Shown here piece by piece: positions 6,746 through 14,621 of a DNA stretch of 17,536 bases. The stretch is from Fimbriimonas sp. (lineage in GTDB: Bacteria; Armatimonadota; Fimbriimonadia; Fimbriimonadales; Fimbriimonadaceae): positions 1 to 17,536 of the forward strand of contig JAUJNV010000035.1 in the NCBI GenBank assembly GCA_030447945.1, read 5' to 3'. Position numbers and translations under genes: made by a program. Position 1 is the first letter of the stretch; each line of letters opens with the position of its first letter. A model generated the notes under the pieces. The model did no database searches. It was not told the DNA's origin and saw only the letters and a program-made list of their open reading frames with translations.

Positions 6746-8153
6746 ATGTCCACTTCCGCTGTCGAGCGCCCGGCGAGCAGGAGCACGGCCCCGAAAGCTC
6801 CGCGCACGCCGTCTGGCGGCTTGCGTGGCCTGCCGTCGCGCTGAACTCCCTGCAGGTCGTGAACACTCTCCTGGACCGCGGATTCATCGGCCACCTGGAG
6901 CCCGCCGCGCTCACCGCGCACGGTGGCTCGATCAACGTCGTCTTCCTGTGCTTCTCATTGGCGATGGCCCTGGCGACCGGGGCCACCGCCCTCGTCAGCC
7001 GAGCCTTCGGCGCGGAAGAGCGGGCCGAGTACCGCATGGCCAGCCGGCAAGCGCTCGGCCTCGCGGTGATGGCGGGCTTCATCGTCGCGGTCGCGGCGTT
7101 CGTCGTCGGTCCCCTCGCCGCAAGGTGGATACTTCCTCCCGACGACAAGGAGGCGATCGTGCTGATGGGCCGGTTCCTCCAGTGGTTCGCGGCTGGCCTG
7201 CCCGCGTTGTTCGTGATCCAAACGCTGGCGGTTGCCTGCGAGGGGTGGGCGACACGAAGAGCCCCATGGTCATTTCGGGGCTGCAGATCTTTCTGCACAT
7301 GGCGCTGAACTACGTGTTAATCTTCGGCCTGAAGATGGGCCTCGTGGGTGCGGCGGCGGCGCTGACGGCCAGTGCTTGGGCCGCCGCTGCCGGGTACGTC
7401 CTCTACGTCGGGAACACGCCGATCGGTCCGCAGTGGCGCATCCGCCCGCCGAGGCTCGACTGGGCGACACGCATCCTCCGGGTGGCCGCGCCGGCCGCCG
7501 GAATGGCGGTCATGCGGGTCTTCTCGCTCATCGTGTTCATGCTCGCCCTGAAGCTGCTCCCGAACGGATCGGCGGCGATAGGAGGCGCGAGCGTAGCCTT
7601 CGGTATCGAGAGCATCATGTTCATGCCGTCGTTTGGGTTGTCGAACGCCGCAGGAGCGCTCGTGGGCCAAAGCCTCGGCGCCCAGAACCCCGATCGCGCC
7701 GAACGCCTAGGTTGGACGGCCGCCCACCACGCCGCGCTCGTCACTCTGGCTCTGGTGGTCCCCATCTACATGGCGGCGCCGTGGATCGCGAACTTCCTGG
7801 TGGCAGGCAAACCCGCCATCGCTCACGAAGCCACGCTGCTGCTCAGGTACCTATGCGTGACGGAGGTCTTTTTCGCCTATGCGATGGTGACGATGGGCTC
7901 GATGCAGGGCGCCGGCGAAACGGTTCGCCCGTTCTGGATCACGGTCGTGTCCCTGTGGGGCCTGCGAGTGCCTTTAGCCTTCGTCCTGGCGCTGCCGTCG
8001 GGACAGTCTCTCTTCGGAAGCCTCGTACTCCCCTTCGGCCTTGGCCTTGGCAGCTCCGGGGCGTGGCTCAGCATGGCGATCACCCAAGGCATTCAGGGCG
8101 TCCTGTCCGTGATGGCCTTCAAACAGGGGCAGTGGAAGCTGAAGACCGTTTAA
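6746..8153 (+). pseudogene. MATE-family efflux transporter, two frameshifts
   Basis: A multidrug and toxic compound extrusion transporter, an inner-membrane antiporter of about 12 helices. The protein is spread over three frames. A probable ATG at 6746 gives 'MSTSAVERPASRSTAPK'. The next frame, with no start codon of its own before 6859, gives 'SAHAVWRLAWPAVALNSLQ' and onward through 'HLEPAALTAHGGSINVVFLC' to 'VIQTLAVACEG'. From about 7245 a third frame gives 'VGDTKSPMVISG', 'FLHMALNYVLIFGLKMGLVG' and the rest to residue V before TAA. The second break is explained by one missing G in the run 7242-7245, giving the family motif 'GVGDTKSP'. The first is explained by one missing base in CCCC (6789-6792) or AAA (6794-6796). 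Apart from these the sequence looks conserved, so it may be intact in the cell and broken only in the assembly. Not in an operon here; a strong hairpin follows. Confidence 0.85.
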
Positions 8154-8200
8154 GAGGGATTCGGAGGTTCTTCACAGGCTGGCTGCCTTGACTTCGTCTT

Positions 8201-8231
8201 CGAAGGGTACGCGCTTCGCGCGTACCCTTCG
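8201..8231. terminator. Bidirectional hairpin between MATE and folP
   Basis: A perfect 14-bp stem (8201-8214 with 8218-8231, arms starting CGAAGGGTACGCG) with a 3-nt loop sits 47 bp after the MATE stop and 33 bp after the folP stop, between convergent genes. No T-run follows on either strand. Position and strength suggest a two-way terminator. Confidence 0.65.
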
Positions 8232-8264
8232 GCCGGGGAGTCAACATGGCCTACCGGCCTCTTT

Positions 8265-9224
8265 TCACCCGCTGCCCAGAATGGCTTCCGCAACCAGCAT
8301 CGCCCGTCGCGACTCCCGCACGTCGTGGGCGCGGATGATCCGCGCTCCCTTCGCCTGGGCCAGCACCTGGACGGCAAGGGTCCCCTCTAGCCGCTGGTCC
8401 GCCGGCAGCGGACTCCCCTCCCCGCCCATGACCCGCCCGAGGAACGCCTTCCGGCTCACGCCGACCAGCACGGGGTACCCCTCCGCCACGAGATCCTCTA
8501 GCCGCCGCAGCAGCTCCAGGTTATGCGCCGCCGTCTTCCCTCCGATGCCGGGGTCTAGCCAGATCCTCTCGCGGAGAATGCCCGCTCCCTCGGCGTAGAT
8601 CGCGCGCTCCCGCAGGAACGTCCGGACCTCGCCCACAACGTCATCGTAGAGAGGCTCTACCTGCATGGTCCTCGGCGTCCCCTTCATATGCATGAGGCAC
8701 ACGGCACAGCCCGCCGCGGCGCACCTCTGCCACCTCCCCATTTCGCGCGATCTCCCAGCGCCGTGACGTCGTTGACGACCGAGGTCCCTCATCCTCCTTC
8801 CCCCGTCTCCCTAAAGGAGCCGCCAGCGCCTCGCGCGCTGAAGACACTCACCGCCTCTGCCTTCGATCCGGTCGCGTTCTATCCACTGGTATGCGGGTGG
8901 AGCACGTCGCCCACTGCCGCAACTGCCACCACCCCTCCACCTGTTTCACGCGAAAGCGATGGCCTGCCACCACGGGCACCACCCTGACGAGTCGCTCCTC
9001 CAACGGCACCGGATCCATCTTCGCGATCCCGGCCGGGAGGAGTACCTCCCCGAACCCCCACGTCCACTGGATCCAGAACGACGATCCGCCCCTTCGTCCC
9101 TCATCCTCCTTCGCCCATCGGTGGACCCGGACGAGGAAGTGACGGCCGTCATGTTAAAGGAGTCGGGTTCGTTACGTTCAGAATGCCCGATCAGCGCCGG
9201 GCGGCGCCGCTCATCCAGTGCCAC
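8265..9224 (-). pseudogene. folP: Dihydropteroate synthase with a disrupted 5' half
   Basis: Dihydropteroate synthase joins pABA to the pterin pyrophosphate in folate synthesis. The 3' half is intact in one frame: 'AAAGCAVCLMHMKGTP', 'LDPGIGGKTAAHNLELL' (one residue short of the usual GIGFGKT), 'VLVGVSRKAFLGRVMGG', 'GARIIRAHDVRE'. The 5' half is recognisable only by jumping frames: start GTG 9224 'ALDERRRPALIG', then 'ILNVT' (9184-9170), 'PDSF' (9167-9156), 'DGRHFL' near 9150-9132, 'PVPLEERLVRVVPVV' near 9008-8969, and 'TSVVNDVTALGD' (8785-8750). Extra bases separate these motifs. From start to stop it is 960 bp, against roughly 810-850 bp expected, so insertions dominate. GTG 9224 lies 12 nt after the lysC stop, so it is the last gene of that run. 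Either the cell has lost this copy or the sequence is locally unreliable. Confidence 0.8.
8784..9112. repeat. 17-nt direct repeat pair within the folP 5' half
   Basis: GTCCCTCATCCTCCTTC occurs at 8784-8800 and again, identically, at 9096-9112. Both copies fall where the folP reading departs from the family. On the gene strand each reads GAAGGAGGATGAGGGAC, which resembles purine-rich GGATGAGGGA simple repeats. Confidence 0.7.
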
Positions 9225-9236
9225 TGAGGCCGTCTT

Positions 9237-10580
9237 CTAGCTCGCTTCCGCCAGCTCGAACCGCTCGTGCAGCAGCCGCACCGCCCGATCCGTCTCCGCC
9301 TCGGGGATGAGGAGGCTGAGGGAGAAGTCGCTGTCGCTCGTCTGGAGCACGGTCACCTGTCCCTCCGCCAGCGCGGACAGCACCCCCAGGAAGACGCCGG
9401 GCTGGCCCATGTACTCGTGCCCGACGAGCGAGACCATTGTGCAACCCTCGGTCAGCTCGGCCCGCACCCGCCGTACGTCGCCGAGCGCCCCGAGGAGTGC
9501 CGCCTGCGTCTCCACCTCGCGCGACGGCCGCGCGCCGATCTGGAAGACGTAGACACGCGGACCCACCGGCACCACGAGGCCGTCGAGCACGTCCTCGACG
9601 GTGGCGTACTGCGGGCGCGGCACGGCGAAGCCGACGCTGCCGGGGTCGAGATTGAGCATAAACAGGTTGATGCCGTAGCGCGCCATCGTCTCGTAGAGGC
9701 GCGCCTCCAAGACCCGCCCGTCATCCTCCGTGGCGACGGAGAGATCGAACTGGAGGTACACGAGCTTGCCGGTGTGGGTCACCCCCGTCACCCGCCGCCC
9801 CGGAAACGCCTCACGGGGGACGATCTCCGTGCCCGGATCCTCGCTGAAGGTGTTTTTCACCCACAGCGGAATGCCGTATCCCATCGCGATCTCCGCCGCG
9901 CGCGGGTGAACCACCTTCGCACCCAGGTGGGCGATCTCGGCGACCTCGTCGTAGGTGACCTTCCGCAGCGTCGGCGCGCCGGGAACGGCGTCCGGGTCGG
10001 CGGTCTTGACGCCGTCGACGTCCGTGTAGATCTCGACCGCCTCCGCCCGCATCGCCGCCCCGAGCGCGGAGGCAGTGGTGTCCGAGCCGCCCCGGCCCAA
10101 GGTCGTCAGCTCGCCCCCCGGCGCCCCGTCGTCGCCAACGTAGACCCCTTGGAAGCCGCACACAACCGGGATGAAGCCCTGCTCCATGCTCCGCAAGATG
10201 CTCACCGGGTTGATCCCGACGATGCGCGCGTTGCCGTACACCCCGTCCGTGCGAATCCCCGCCTGCCCACCTCGAAAAGCCTGCGCCGGATGGCCCAGCG
10301 TCTTCAAGGTTTGCGCGAAGATGACGGCCGACATGATCTCGCCGCACGCGATGAGCAGGTCCAGCTCGCGCGGGTCCGGCTCCACGCTCGGGTCGATATC
10401 GCGCAGGACGCCGATCAACGTATCCGTCGCGTAAGGCGCCCCCTTGCGCCCAATGGCGCTCACCACGACGGCCGGCCGAAACCCCTGCTCCTTCGCCGAC
10501 ACGACGCGCTGCGCCGACGCCACCCGCGCCTCGGGCGTGGCGACGCTCGTGCCGCCGAACTTCATCACCTTGATTTTCAT
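9237..10580 (-). CDS. lysC: Aspartate kinase
   Basis: Phosphorylates aspartate, the first step to lysine, threonine, methionine and diaminopimelate; cytoplasmic. The 447-aa protein has the amino-acid kinase domain with 'KFGGTSV' (K7-V13), 'ELDLLIACGEIMSA' (72-85), 'GRGGSDTTA' (162-170) and 'YTDVDGVKTADP' (185-196). A C-terminal ACT pair (about 310-445) includes 'FMLNLDPGSVGFAV' and 'EYMGQPGVFLGVLSALAEG', the region where end products bind in this family. Length is normal for a monofunctional enzyme; there is no homoserine dehydrogenase fusion. ATG 10580 has a GGAAG about 5 nt upstream. It lies 36 bp after the unknown gene and 12 bp before folP, so it is probably co-transcribed with the double-ACT gene two places upstream. 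Confidence 0.97.
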   Translation of the reverse strand: MKIKVMKFGGTSVATPEARVASAQRVVSAKEQGFRPAVVVSAIGRKGAPYATDTLIGVLRDIDPSVEPDPRELDLLIACGEIMSAVIFAQTLKTLGHPAQAFRGGQAGIRTDGVYGNARIVGINPVSILRSMEQGFIPVVCGFQGVYVGDDGAPGGELTTLGRGGSDTTASALGAAMRAEAVEIYTDVDGVKTADPDAVPGAPTLRKVTYDEVAEIAHLGAKVVHPRAAEIAMGYGIPLWVKNTFSEDPGTEIVPREAFPGRRVTGVTHTGKLVYLQFDLSVATEDDGRVLEARLYETMARYGINLFMLNLDPGSVGFAVPRPQYATVEDVLDGLVVPVGPRVYVFQIGARPSREVETQAALLGALGDVRRVRAELTEGCTMVSLVGHEYMGQPGVFLGVLSALAEGQVTVLQTSDSDFSLSLLIPEAETDRAVRLLHERFELAEAS

Positions 10581-10616
10581 AAGCTTCCGTGCCCGCTTCC
10601 CATTCTGGCTTCACGC

Positions 10617-11108
10617 TCACCAAGACGATGCTTCCGGATCGCTCCAGGGGAAGTAGGAGAGGGCCACGAGCAAGGGCAGGACCCTCTCGGCTCGGTCGGT
10701 GTCTTCTAGCAGAACCAGGCGATCGCCGCCCTTCGCGATGTCCGCGTCGCGCCAAACCTCGCTTACCCGGAGGATACGCGGCCCGTCCTCCCACACGAGC
10801 ACTTGGCCGATGCCGGACATTCGGCAGAAGATACGCTGGCCGCCGCCCATCCAAAGGTGCGGGCCTGCCCCATGTCGGCCCGGGTTGATCTGCCATGGGA
10901 TGGCCGACGGCCAGTGGGGCGGGTCAATTCGGCAGCCATGCCCCTCGCGCGTAACGGCCCACACATCGTCTCGGTACCGGAGCTGCCGATGATGGGGCCG
11001 CGAAAACTCCTCCAAAACCAGGGGCTGTCCGTTTAGCTTCGACCAGAACGAGTGCCGAACGCCGCGGGGCTTCCCGAAGGCCCGTACCCATAGAACCTCT
11101 TTCTCCAC
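10617..11108 (-). CDS. Hypothetical protein between the double-ACT gene and lysC
   Basis: A 163-aa product from GTG 11108, which begins 5 nt after the double-ACT stop. I do not recognise a family. It has no signal peptide or membrane helix. It is rich in Trp, Arg and His, with 'HSFWSKLNGQPLVLEEF', 'DPPHWPSAIPWQINPGRHG', 'LWMGGGQRIFCRMSGIG' and a C-terminal stretch 'RAERVLPLLVALSYFPW'. The strand-like middle with repeated aromatic residues could be a small beta fold. Codon use looks coding and the frame is open far upstream into the previous gene, so the exact start is uncertain; an ATG at about 11091 in another frame gives an unconvincing product. Its place between the double-ACT gene and lysC suggests co-expression, not a known function. 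Confidence 0.6.
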   Translation of the reverse strand: MEKEVLWVRAFGKPRGVRHSFWSKLNGQPLVLEEFSRPHHRQLRYRDDVWAVTREGHGCRIDPPHWPSAIPWQINPGRHGAGPHLWMGGGQRIFCRMSGIGQVLVWEDGPRILRVSEVWRDADIAKGGDRLVLLEDTDRAERVLPLLVALSYFPWSDPEASSW

Positions 11109-11113
11109 GGCCT

Positions 11114-11581
11114 CTAGGCCGTCTCCAATGCCGCCCGCAGGTGCTCGGCGACTCGCTCCGCTTGCTCCGAGGGAATCACGAGCAGCATCCGGTCGTGCAT
11201 GTCGCCCAGGGGGTCGACCGAGGCTCCGGCCGCGATGGTCGCCTGCACGATGCGCGCGATCAGGCCCTCCTCGTCCCGCATGCCGACGGCGTGGACGATG
11301 ACCGTCGCCCGCTCCCCCGCAATATCGAAGCGCGCGCCGCAATCTTCGAGCGCGTGGTGAACATCCTCCGCCCGATCCTCGGGGACGAGGAACGAAAGGC
11401 CGTTGGGCGTGAGCTTAAGGAAATCCAGACTGACGCCGGCGTCGGTCATCGCGCGCAGCACCCCGAGGCGACTCTGGATGAGTGGTTCGGCCAAGCCGGT
11501 GACGTGCACCTGCGCCGAGCCCGGACGGACCTCGACCTGGCTCACGCCGCGCCGCTTCTCAAAGGCCGTCTCGCCGTTCAT
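11114..11581 (-). CDS. Stand-alone double-ACT-domain protein, aspartate-kinase-like
   Basis: A 155-aa protein made almost only of two ACT domains (about 16-85 and 87-152). It reads like the regulatory tail of an aspartate kinase: 'VHVTGLAEPLIQSRLGVLRAMTDAGVSLDFLKLTPNGLSFLV', then 'ATVIVHAVGMRDEEGLIARIVQATIAAGASVD' and 'DRMLLVIPSEQAERVAEHL'. No kinase domain precedes it. ACT pairs bind amino acids and control enzymes allosterically, so the likely role is a ligand-binding regulator, possibly of the LysC encoded two genes downstream (inference). The ATG overlaps the stop of the aldo/keto reductase gene as ATGA, so the two are translationally coupled. Confidence 0.85.
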   Translation of the reverse strand: MNGETAFEKRRGVSQVEVRPGSAQVHVTGLAEPLIQSRLGVLRAMTDAGVSLDFLKLTPNGLSFLVPEDRAEDVHHALEDCGARFDIAGERATVIVHAVGMRDEEGLIARIVQATIAAGASVDPLGDMHDRMLLVIPSEQAERVAEHLRAALETA

Positions 11582-12531
11582 GCCCCGGAAAGGATCGCCT
11601 CCGCCTCCGCCCAAACCTCGTCCGAGACGGTGATCCCACTCGCGGACGCATTGGTCTCGATCTGCTCGGGCGACGTGGCCCCGACGATGACGCTGGAGAC
11701 GTTTCGCTGGCGCAGGCACCAAGCGAGCGCGAACGTCGCGAGCCCATGCCCCTGCGAGTTCGCGAACCCTTTCAGGCGCTGCACGCGCGTCAGAGTCTCG
11801 TCGGTCATCAGCCCCTGCATAAAGTTGTTCGAGCTCTCGTCTGCGCCGCGCGTTCCGGTGGGCGGAGCCTGGCCCGGAAGGTACTTGCCCGTGAGCACGC
11901 CTTGCGCGAGGGGCGAGAACACGACCTGGCCCAAGCCGAGGCCCTCCGAGGCCGGGATCACGCTCTCTTCGATGCCGCGCGCCAGCATGTTGTACTGCGG
12001 CTGATTACTCGAAGGAAGGCTCGCGCCAATCCTCCGCGCGATATGAGCCGCATCCATGATCTGATGCGCCTTCCACTCGCTGACCCCCCAGTACAGCACC
12101 TTCCCCTGTCGCACGAGGTCGTCCACCGCGCGCACGCTCTCCTCGACCGGCGTCTCCGGGTCGTAGCGGTGGAACTGGTAGAGATCCACGTAGTCCGTGC
12201 CCAGCCGCTTGAGCGACGCGTGCAGGCTCTCCACGATGTGCTTGCGGCTCAACCCCCGATCGTTCGGCCGGTCGCTCATCGGGAAGTAGCACTTCGTCGC
12301 GATGACGAGCTCTTCCCGCTTCATCCCCGCGGTCGCCCGCCCCAACGAGAGCTCCGCCTCCCCCCGGTTGTACACATCCGCCGTATCGAAGAAGTTGATT
12401 CCGAGGTCGAATGCCCGCTGAACGATGCGCTCGGTCAGAGTGTCGTCGAGGGTGCGGCCATGGGTCAGCCAGCCGCCTAGGGAGACCTCGCTCACACGGA
12501 TCCCTTGTTGGCCCAGGCGGCGATAATTCAT
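11578..12531 (-). CDS. Aldo/keto reductase (potassium-channel beta-subunit-like)
   Basis: A cytoplasmic NADPH-dependent oxidoreductase of 317 aa with a TIM barrel. The catalytic tetrad is visible: D49 and Y54 in 'NFFDTADVYNRGEAE', K80 in 'ELVIATK', H121 in 'DLYQFHRYD'. The cofactor-binding end has 'VIVGATSPEQIETNASASG'. The sequence 'FSPLAQGVLTGKYLPG' and overall style place it near the Kv-beta / YghZ / general stress protein 69 group. The substrate cannot be told. ATG 12531 has no good ribosome binding site; TACCCT lies 6 nt upstream, so it may be leaderless or read from the glycosyltransferase gene 64 bp upstream. It overlaps the double-ACT gene by 4 bp. Confidence 0.93.
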   Translation of the reverse strand: MNYRRLGQQGIRVSEVSLGGWLTHGRTLDDTLTERIVQRAFDLGINFFDTADVYNRGEAELSLGRATAGMKREELVIATKCYFPMSDRPNDRGLSRKHIVESLHASLKRLGTDYVDLYQFHRYDPETPVEESVRAVDDLVRQGKVLYWGVSEWKAHQIMDAAHIARRIGASLPSSNQPQYNMLARGIEESVIPASEGLGLGQVVFSPLAQGVLTGKYLPGQAPPTGTRGADESSNNFMQGLMTDETLTRVQRLKGFANSQGHGLATFALAWCLRQRNVSSVIVGATSPEQIETNASASGITVSDEVWAEAEAILSGA

Positions 12532-12543
12532 GGGGTCAGGGTA
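12532..12543 (-). promoter_or_regulatory. Possible leaderless -10 element (TACCCT) for the aldo/keto reductase
   Basis: TACCCT on the minus strand (12543-12538) is 6 nt before ATG 12531. The match to TATAAT is weak (three of six) and it is listed because the geometry repeats elsewhere in the window. Confidence 0.25.
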
Positions 12544-12595
12544 CCCCTCCCCCTCGGCGAGGGCGTCGGACGGTCGCCCCTCTCCCGGTGGACTT

Positions 12596-14506
12596 CTACA
12601 GCCGAAACAGCAGTCCGCCCCGGAACTGCCCCACCAGGGTCAGCTCGCGGGCGGCCACCGCCTCGGCGAGGAGCACCTTCCACCGCTGCTCGAAGCTGTT
12701 CATCAGCGACTCTCTTTCGGCCCCGGCGTATGGCCGAGGGGCGGGCGTGAGGCCCGTCGCCGCGACCCACCTCTCTGCGTCCTCGCGAGGGACGCCGGGC
12801 GGCCTGGGGTTGAAGTAGACGTGGGTGAAGCCGAGGGCTCTCATCCCTTGGGCGTAGTCCGCCCCATTCTGCATTTCGTCGTACGGGATCAGCGTGCTGT
12901 GGCCCGGGTTCGCCCAGACGTACGGAACGTCCAAGAGGAAGCCGAACACCTCGTCATAGAGCGCCAGCTTGGCGGATGGCCCGAGCCCGTTGATCGCTCG
13001 GCTCGCGTCGTAGAGCGGAACGCGGGGCATGAGGTACTCCTCGCGGCTCTCTCGGCCAAGCACCACCCGAAGCTGATCTTCGGTAATGTACGACTTCACG
13101 ATAACCAGCGTAATCGCGGCTTGGAGTGCGGCGACCGCCGCCAAAAGTGGCCCGGTGCGCAGTCGCGCGATGCCTCCGCCCACGAGCAGGCCGAGCGGGA
13201 GCGCCAGCGCGACGACGTAACGGCTCTGCTGGCTAAGGAAAAACCACATCGCCAGGCTCAGCAGCGCCACACCGACGACTGCGGCCTCGAACCGCCGCAA
13301 CCGACCCGACATCGGCCACAGGAGGAGAGCTGCGAGGATCGGCACCCCCACCGCCCCCAGCGGCGTCCCCTGCCCGCTCTGCTGCCCCGGGTTGACGTAC
13401 CGGCCCGGGCTGTAGGCGAGTCCGAGAATCGCGTGAGGCAGTGCGGACGGCGAGGTACCCACGCCGAACGTCTTCTGTTCCGCCGTGTAGATCTCAGCCC
13501 GGCGGGCGTCCCACCCTTCGCCTCCCAGCACCGAGTAGAAGAAGGGGAACACGGGGTTCCCTTTCACGACCTCGTTGCGCACGTACCAGGGACATCCGAT
13601 CGCGACGGCGAGGAGCCCTACGAGCAGGGCGTCCCGGAGTCCCGCCCCCGCCTGCCGACGCACGATCCCGGCCACCAGGATCACGAACCCGACTGCCGTG
13701 ATCGTCTGTAGCCCAGTGTACTTGCTCCCCGCCGCGAAGCCCAAACAGATCGCCGCGAGCCATGCGTTCTCGCGCCTCTGCGGGTCCTCAATCAACCGCG
13801 CCCCGAAGACGATCCCAAGCCCCGCGTACAGCCCGTGCGCGACGTCGACGTAGGCGGTGCCCGACTCCCACAGGACGACGGGGACCGTCGCGACCGCCAG
13901 CGCCGCCCACCAGCCTGCGGCGTCGCCGTACCGGTCCTTGGCGAGCCCGTAGGCGGCCTGCAGACCAAAAATCAGGTACCCCACCGAGAACGCCTTGGCC
14001 CCCGCTTCCCCGCCCCACGTCAGGCCCCAGATGTAGAGGTTATCGACGGCGAACGGAAAGTGGCTGTGATGGATAAAGGGGATGGTGCGGATCGTGCCTT
14101 CGGCCAACCAGATCTTTGGCACCGCCAAGTGGTAGGCGAGCGTGTCCCAGTCCTGCATCGTGCTCGGCGCGAGCGCGCCCACGAGGGCGAACAGAATGCA
14201 GAGCCCCAGCACCAGCGGGAAAAGCATCCAAAGCCCTTCCGGACGCGCCACCGCCGATTTCCGCCCCACCCAGTCCCGCGCGAGGACGAGCAACCCGGCC
14301 GCCGCCAGCGCCACGATAGGCCAAAGCCCCCACCGCAGCCCTCCCGGGGTGAGACCGACAAAGAAGGTGAGCGTCCCCAGCGCGCCGAGACCCACCAGGC
14401 CCCCCACCCCCAGCCGCCCGGAACCCGACAGCCACCGCCCCACGAGCACTTCCCCAACGCCCACCGCGCCCAGGCAGAACAGGAGCGTAAGAAGAGCGCC
14501 GAGCAT
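12596..14506 (-). CDS. GT39/PMT-like polytopic glycosyltransferase
   Basis: A 636-aa inner-membrane protein with a long hydrophobic part of roughly ten or more helices (residues 1 to about 440) and a soluble C-terminal domain of about 180 residues. The first large external loop has 'MQDWDTLAYHLAVPKIWL' (D119, D121, H126, K131), the acidic-loop pattern of GT-C enzymes of the ArnT/PMT type that use polyprenyl-phosphate sugars. Further matches in style are 'GSKYTGLQTITAVGFVILVAG' and 'NPVFPFFYSVLGGEGW'. It probably glycosylates a lipid or protein outside the membrane; donor and acceptor are unknown. ATG 14506 has no Shine-Dalgarno sequence, but TATCCT lies 5 nt before it. Divergent from the ABC-2 permease. 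It leads the run through the aldo/keto reductase to folP. Confidence 0.85.
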   Translation of the reverse strand: MLGALLTLLFCLGAVGVGEVLVGRWLSGSGRLGVGGLVGLGALGTLTFFVGLTPGGLRWGLWPIVALAAAGLLVLARDWVGRKSAVARPEGLWMLFPLVLGLCILFALVGALAPSTMQDWDTLAYHLAVPKIWLAEGTIRTIPFIHHSHFPFAVDNLYIWGLTWGGEAGAKAFSVGYLIFGLQAAYGLAKDRYGDAAGWWAALAVATVPVVLWESGTAYVDVAHGLYAGLGIVFGARLIEDPQRRENAWLAAICLGFAAGSKYTGLQTITAVGFVILVAGIVRRQAGAGLRDALLVGLLAVAIGCPWYVRNEVVKGNPVFPFFYSVLGGEGWDARRAEIYTAEQKTFGVGTSPSALPHAILGLAYSPGRYVNPGQQSGQGTPLGAVGVPILAALLLWPMSGRLRRFEAAVVGVALLSLAMWFFLSQQSRYVVALALPLGLLVGGGIARLRTGPLLAAVAALQAAITLVIVKSYITEDQLRVVLGRESREEYLMPRVPLYDASRAINGLGPSAKLALYDEVFGFLLDVPYVWANPGHSTLIPYDEMQNGADYAQGMRALGFTHVYFNPRPPGVPREDAERWVAATGLTPAPRPYAGAERESLMNSFEQRWKVLLAEAVAARELTLVGQFRGGLLFRL

Positions 14507-14517
14507 GGGGGAGGATA
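14507..14517 (-). promoter_or_regulatory. Putative leaderless -10 element (TATCCT) for the glycosyltransferase
   Basis: TATCCT on the minus strand (14517-14512) is followed by five C and then ATG 14506. A five-C spacer cannot act as a ribosome binding site, so a leaderless start is the simplest reading. Confidence 0.45.
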
Positions 14518-14520
14518 GCA

Positions 14521-14545
14521 GGCGTTAGGGCGTTGGGCGTTGGGG
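14521..14545. repeat. Short tandem repeat of GGCGTT(A/G) with a distant inverted copy
   Basis: Three units, GGCGTTAG / GGCGTTG / GGCGTTGG, stand side by side between two divergent genes. The 10-mer GGGCGTTGGG inside them has an exact inverted copy CCCAACGCCC at 14601-14610, so a stem closing over about 60 nt is possible. Confidence 0.65.
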
Positions 14546-14609
14546 CAGAGAGGTGTTCAGGTATTCGGGAGTTCCGGTGGTAGGGTAAAGGACGAGCTAT
14601 CCCAACGCC

Positions 14610-14621
14610 CATAATCCCCCG
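14610..14621 (+). promoter_or_regulatory. Putative leaderless -10 element (CATAAT) for the ABC-2 permease
   Basis: CATAAT at 14610-14615 matches TATAAT in five of six positions and ends 6 nt before ATG 14622. The spacer CCCCCG is no ribosome binding site. The expected transcription start falls on the ATG. No -35 is evident. Confidence 0.5.

Noticed and set aside
6534..7230. N-terminal 230 or so residues of the open frame that ends at 8153
   Set aside because: This stretch is Arg/Pro-rich and out of frame; the true MATE N-terminal half lies in another frame over the same DNA.
8891..9240. Plus-strand frames over the folP 5' half that resemble a small Cys/His protein
   Set aside because: The minus strand carries ordered DHPS motifs here, and the Cys/His pattern is the complement of that sequence.
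9267..10709. Long open frame antisense to lysC (480 codons)
   Set aside because: Same cause: complement of codons ending in G/C. The product is Arg/His/Asp-rich with no recognisable domain, and lysC is certain.
12530..14518. Long open frames antisense to the glycosyltransferase
   Set aside because: They lack membrane or domain features and are Arg/Pro/Gln-rich complements of a clear polytopic protein.
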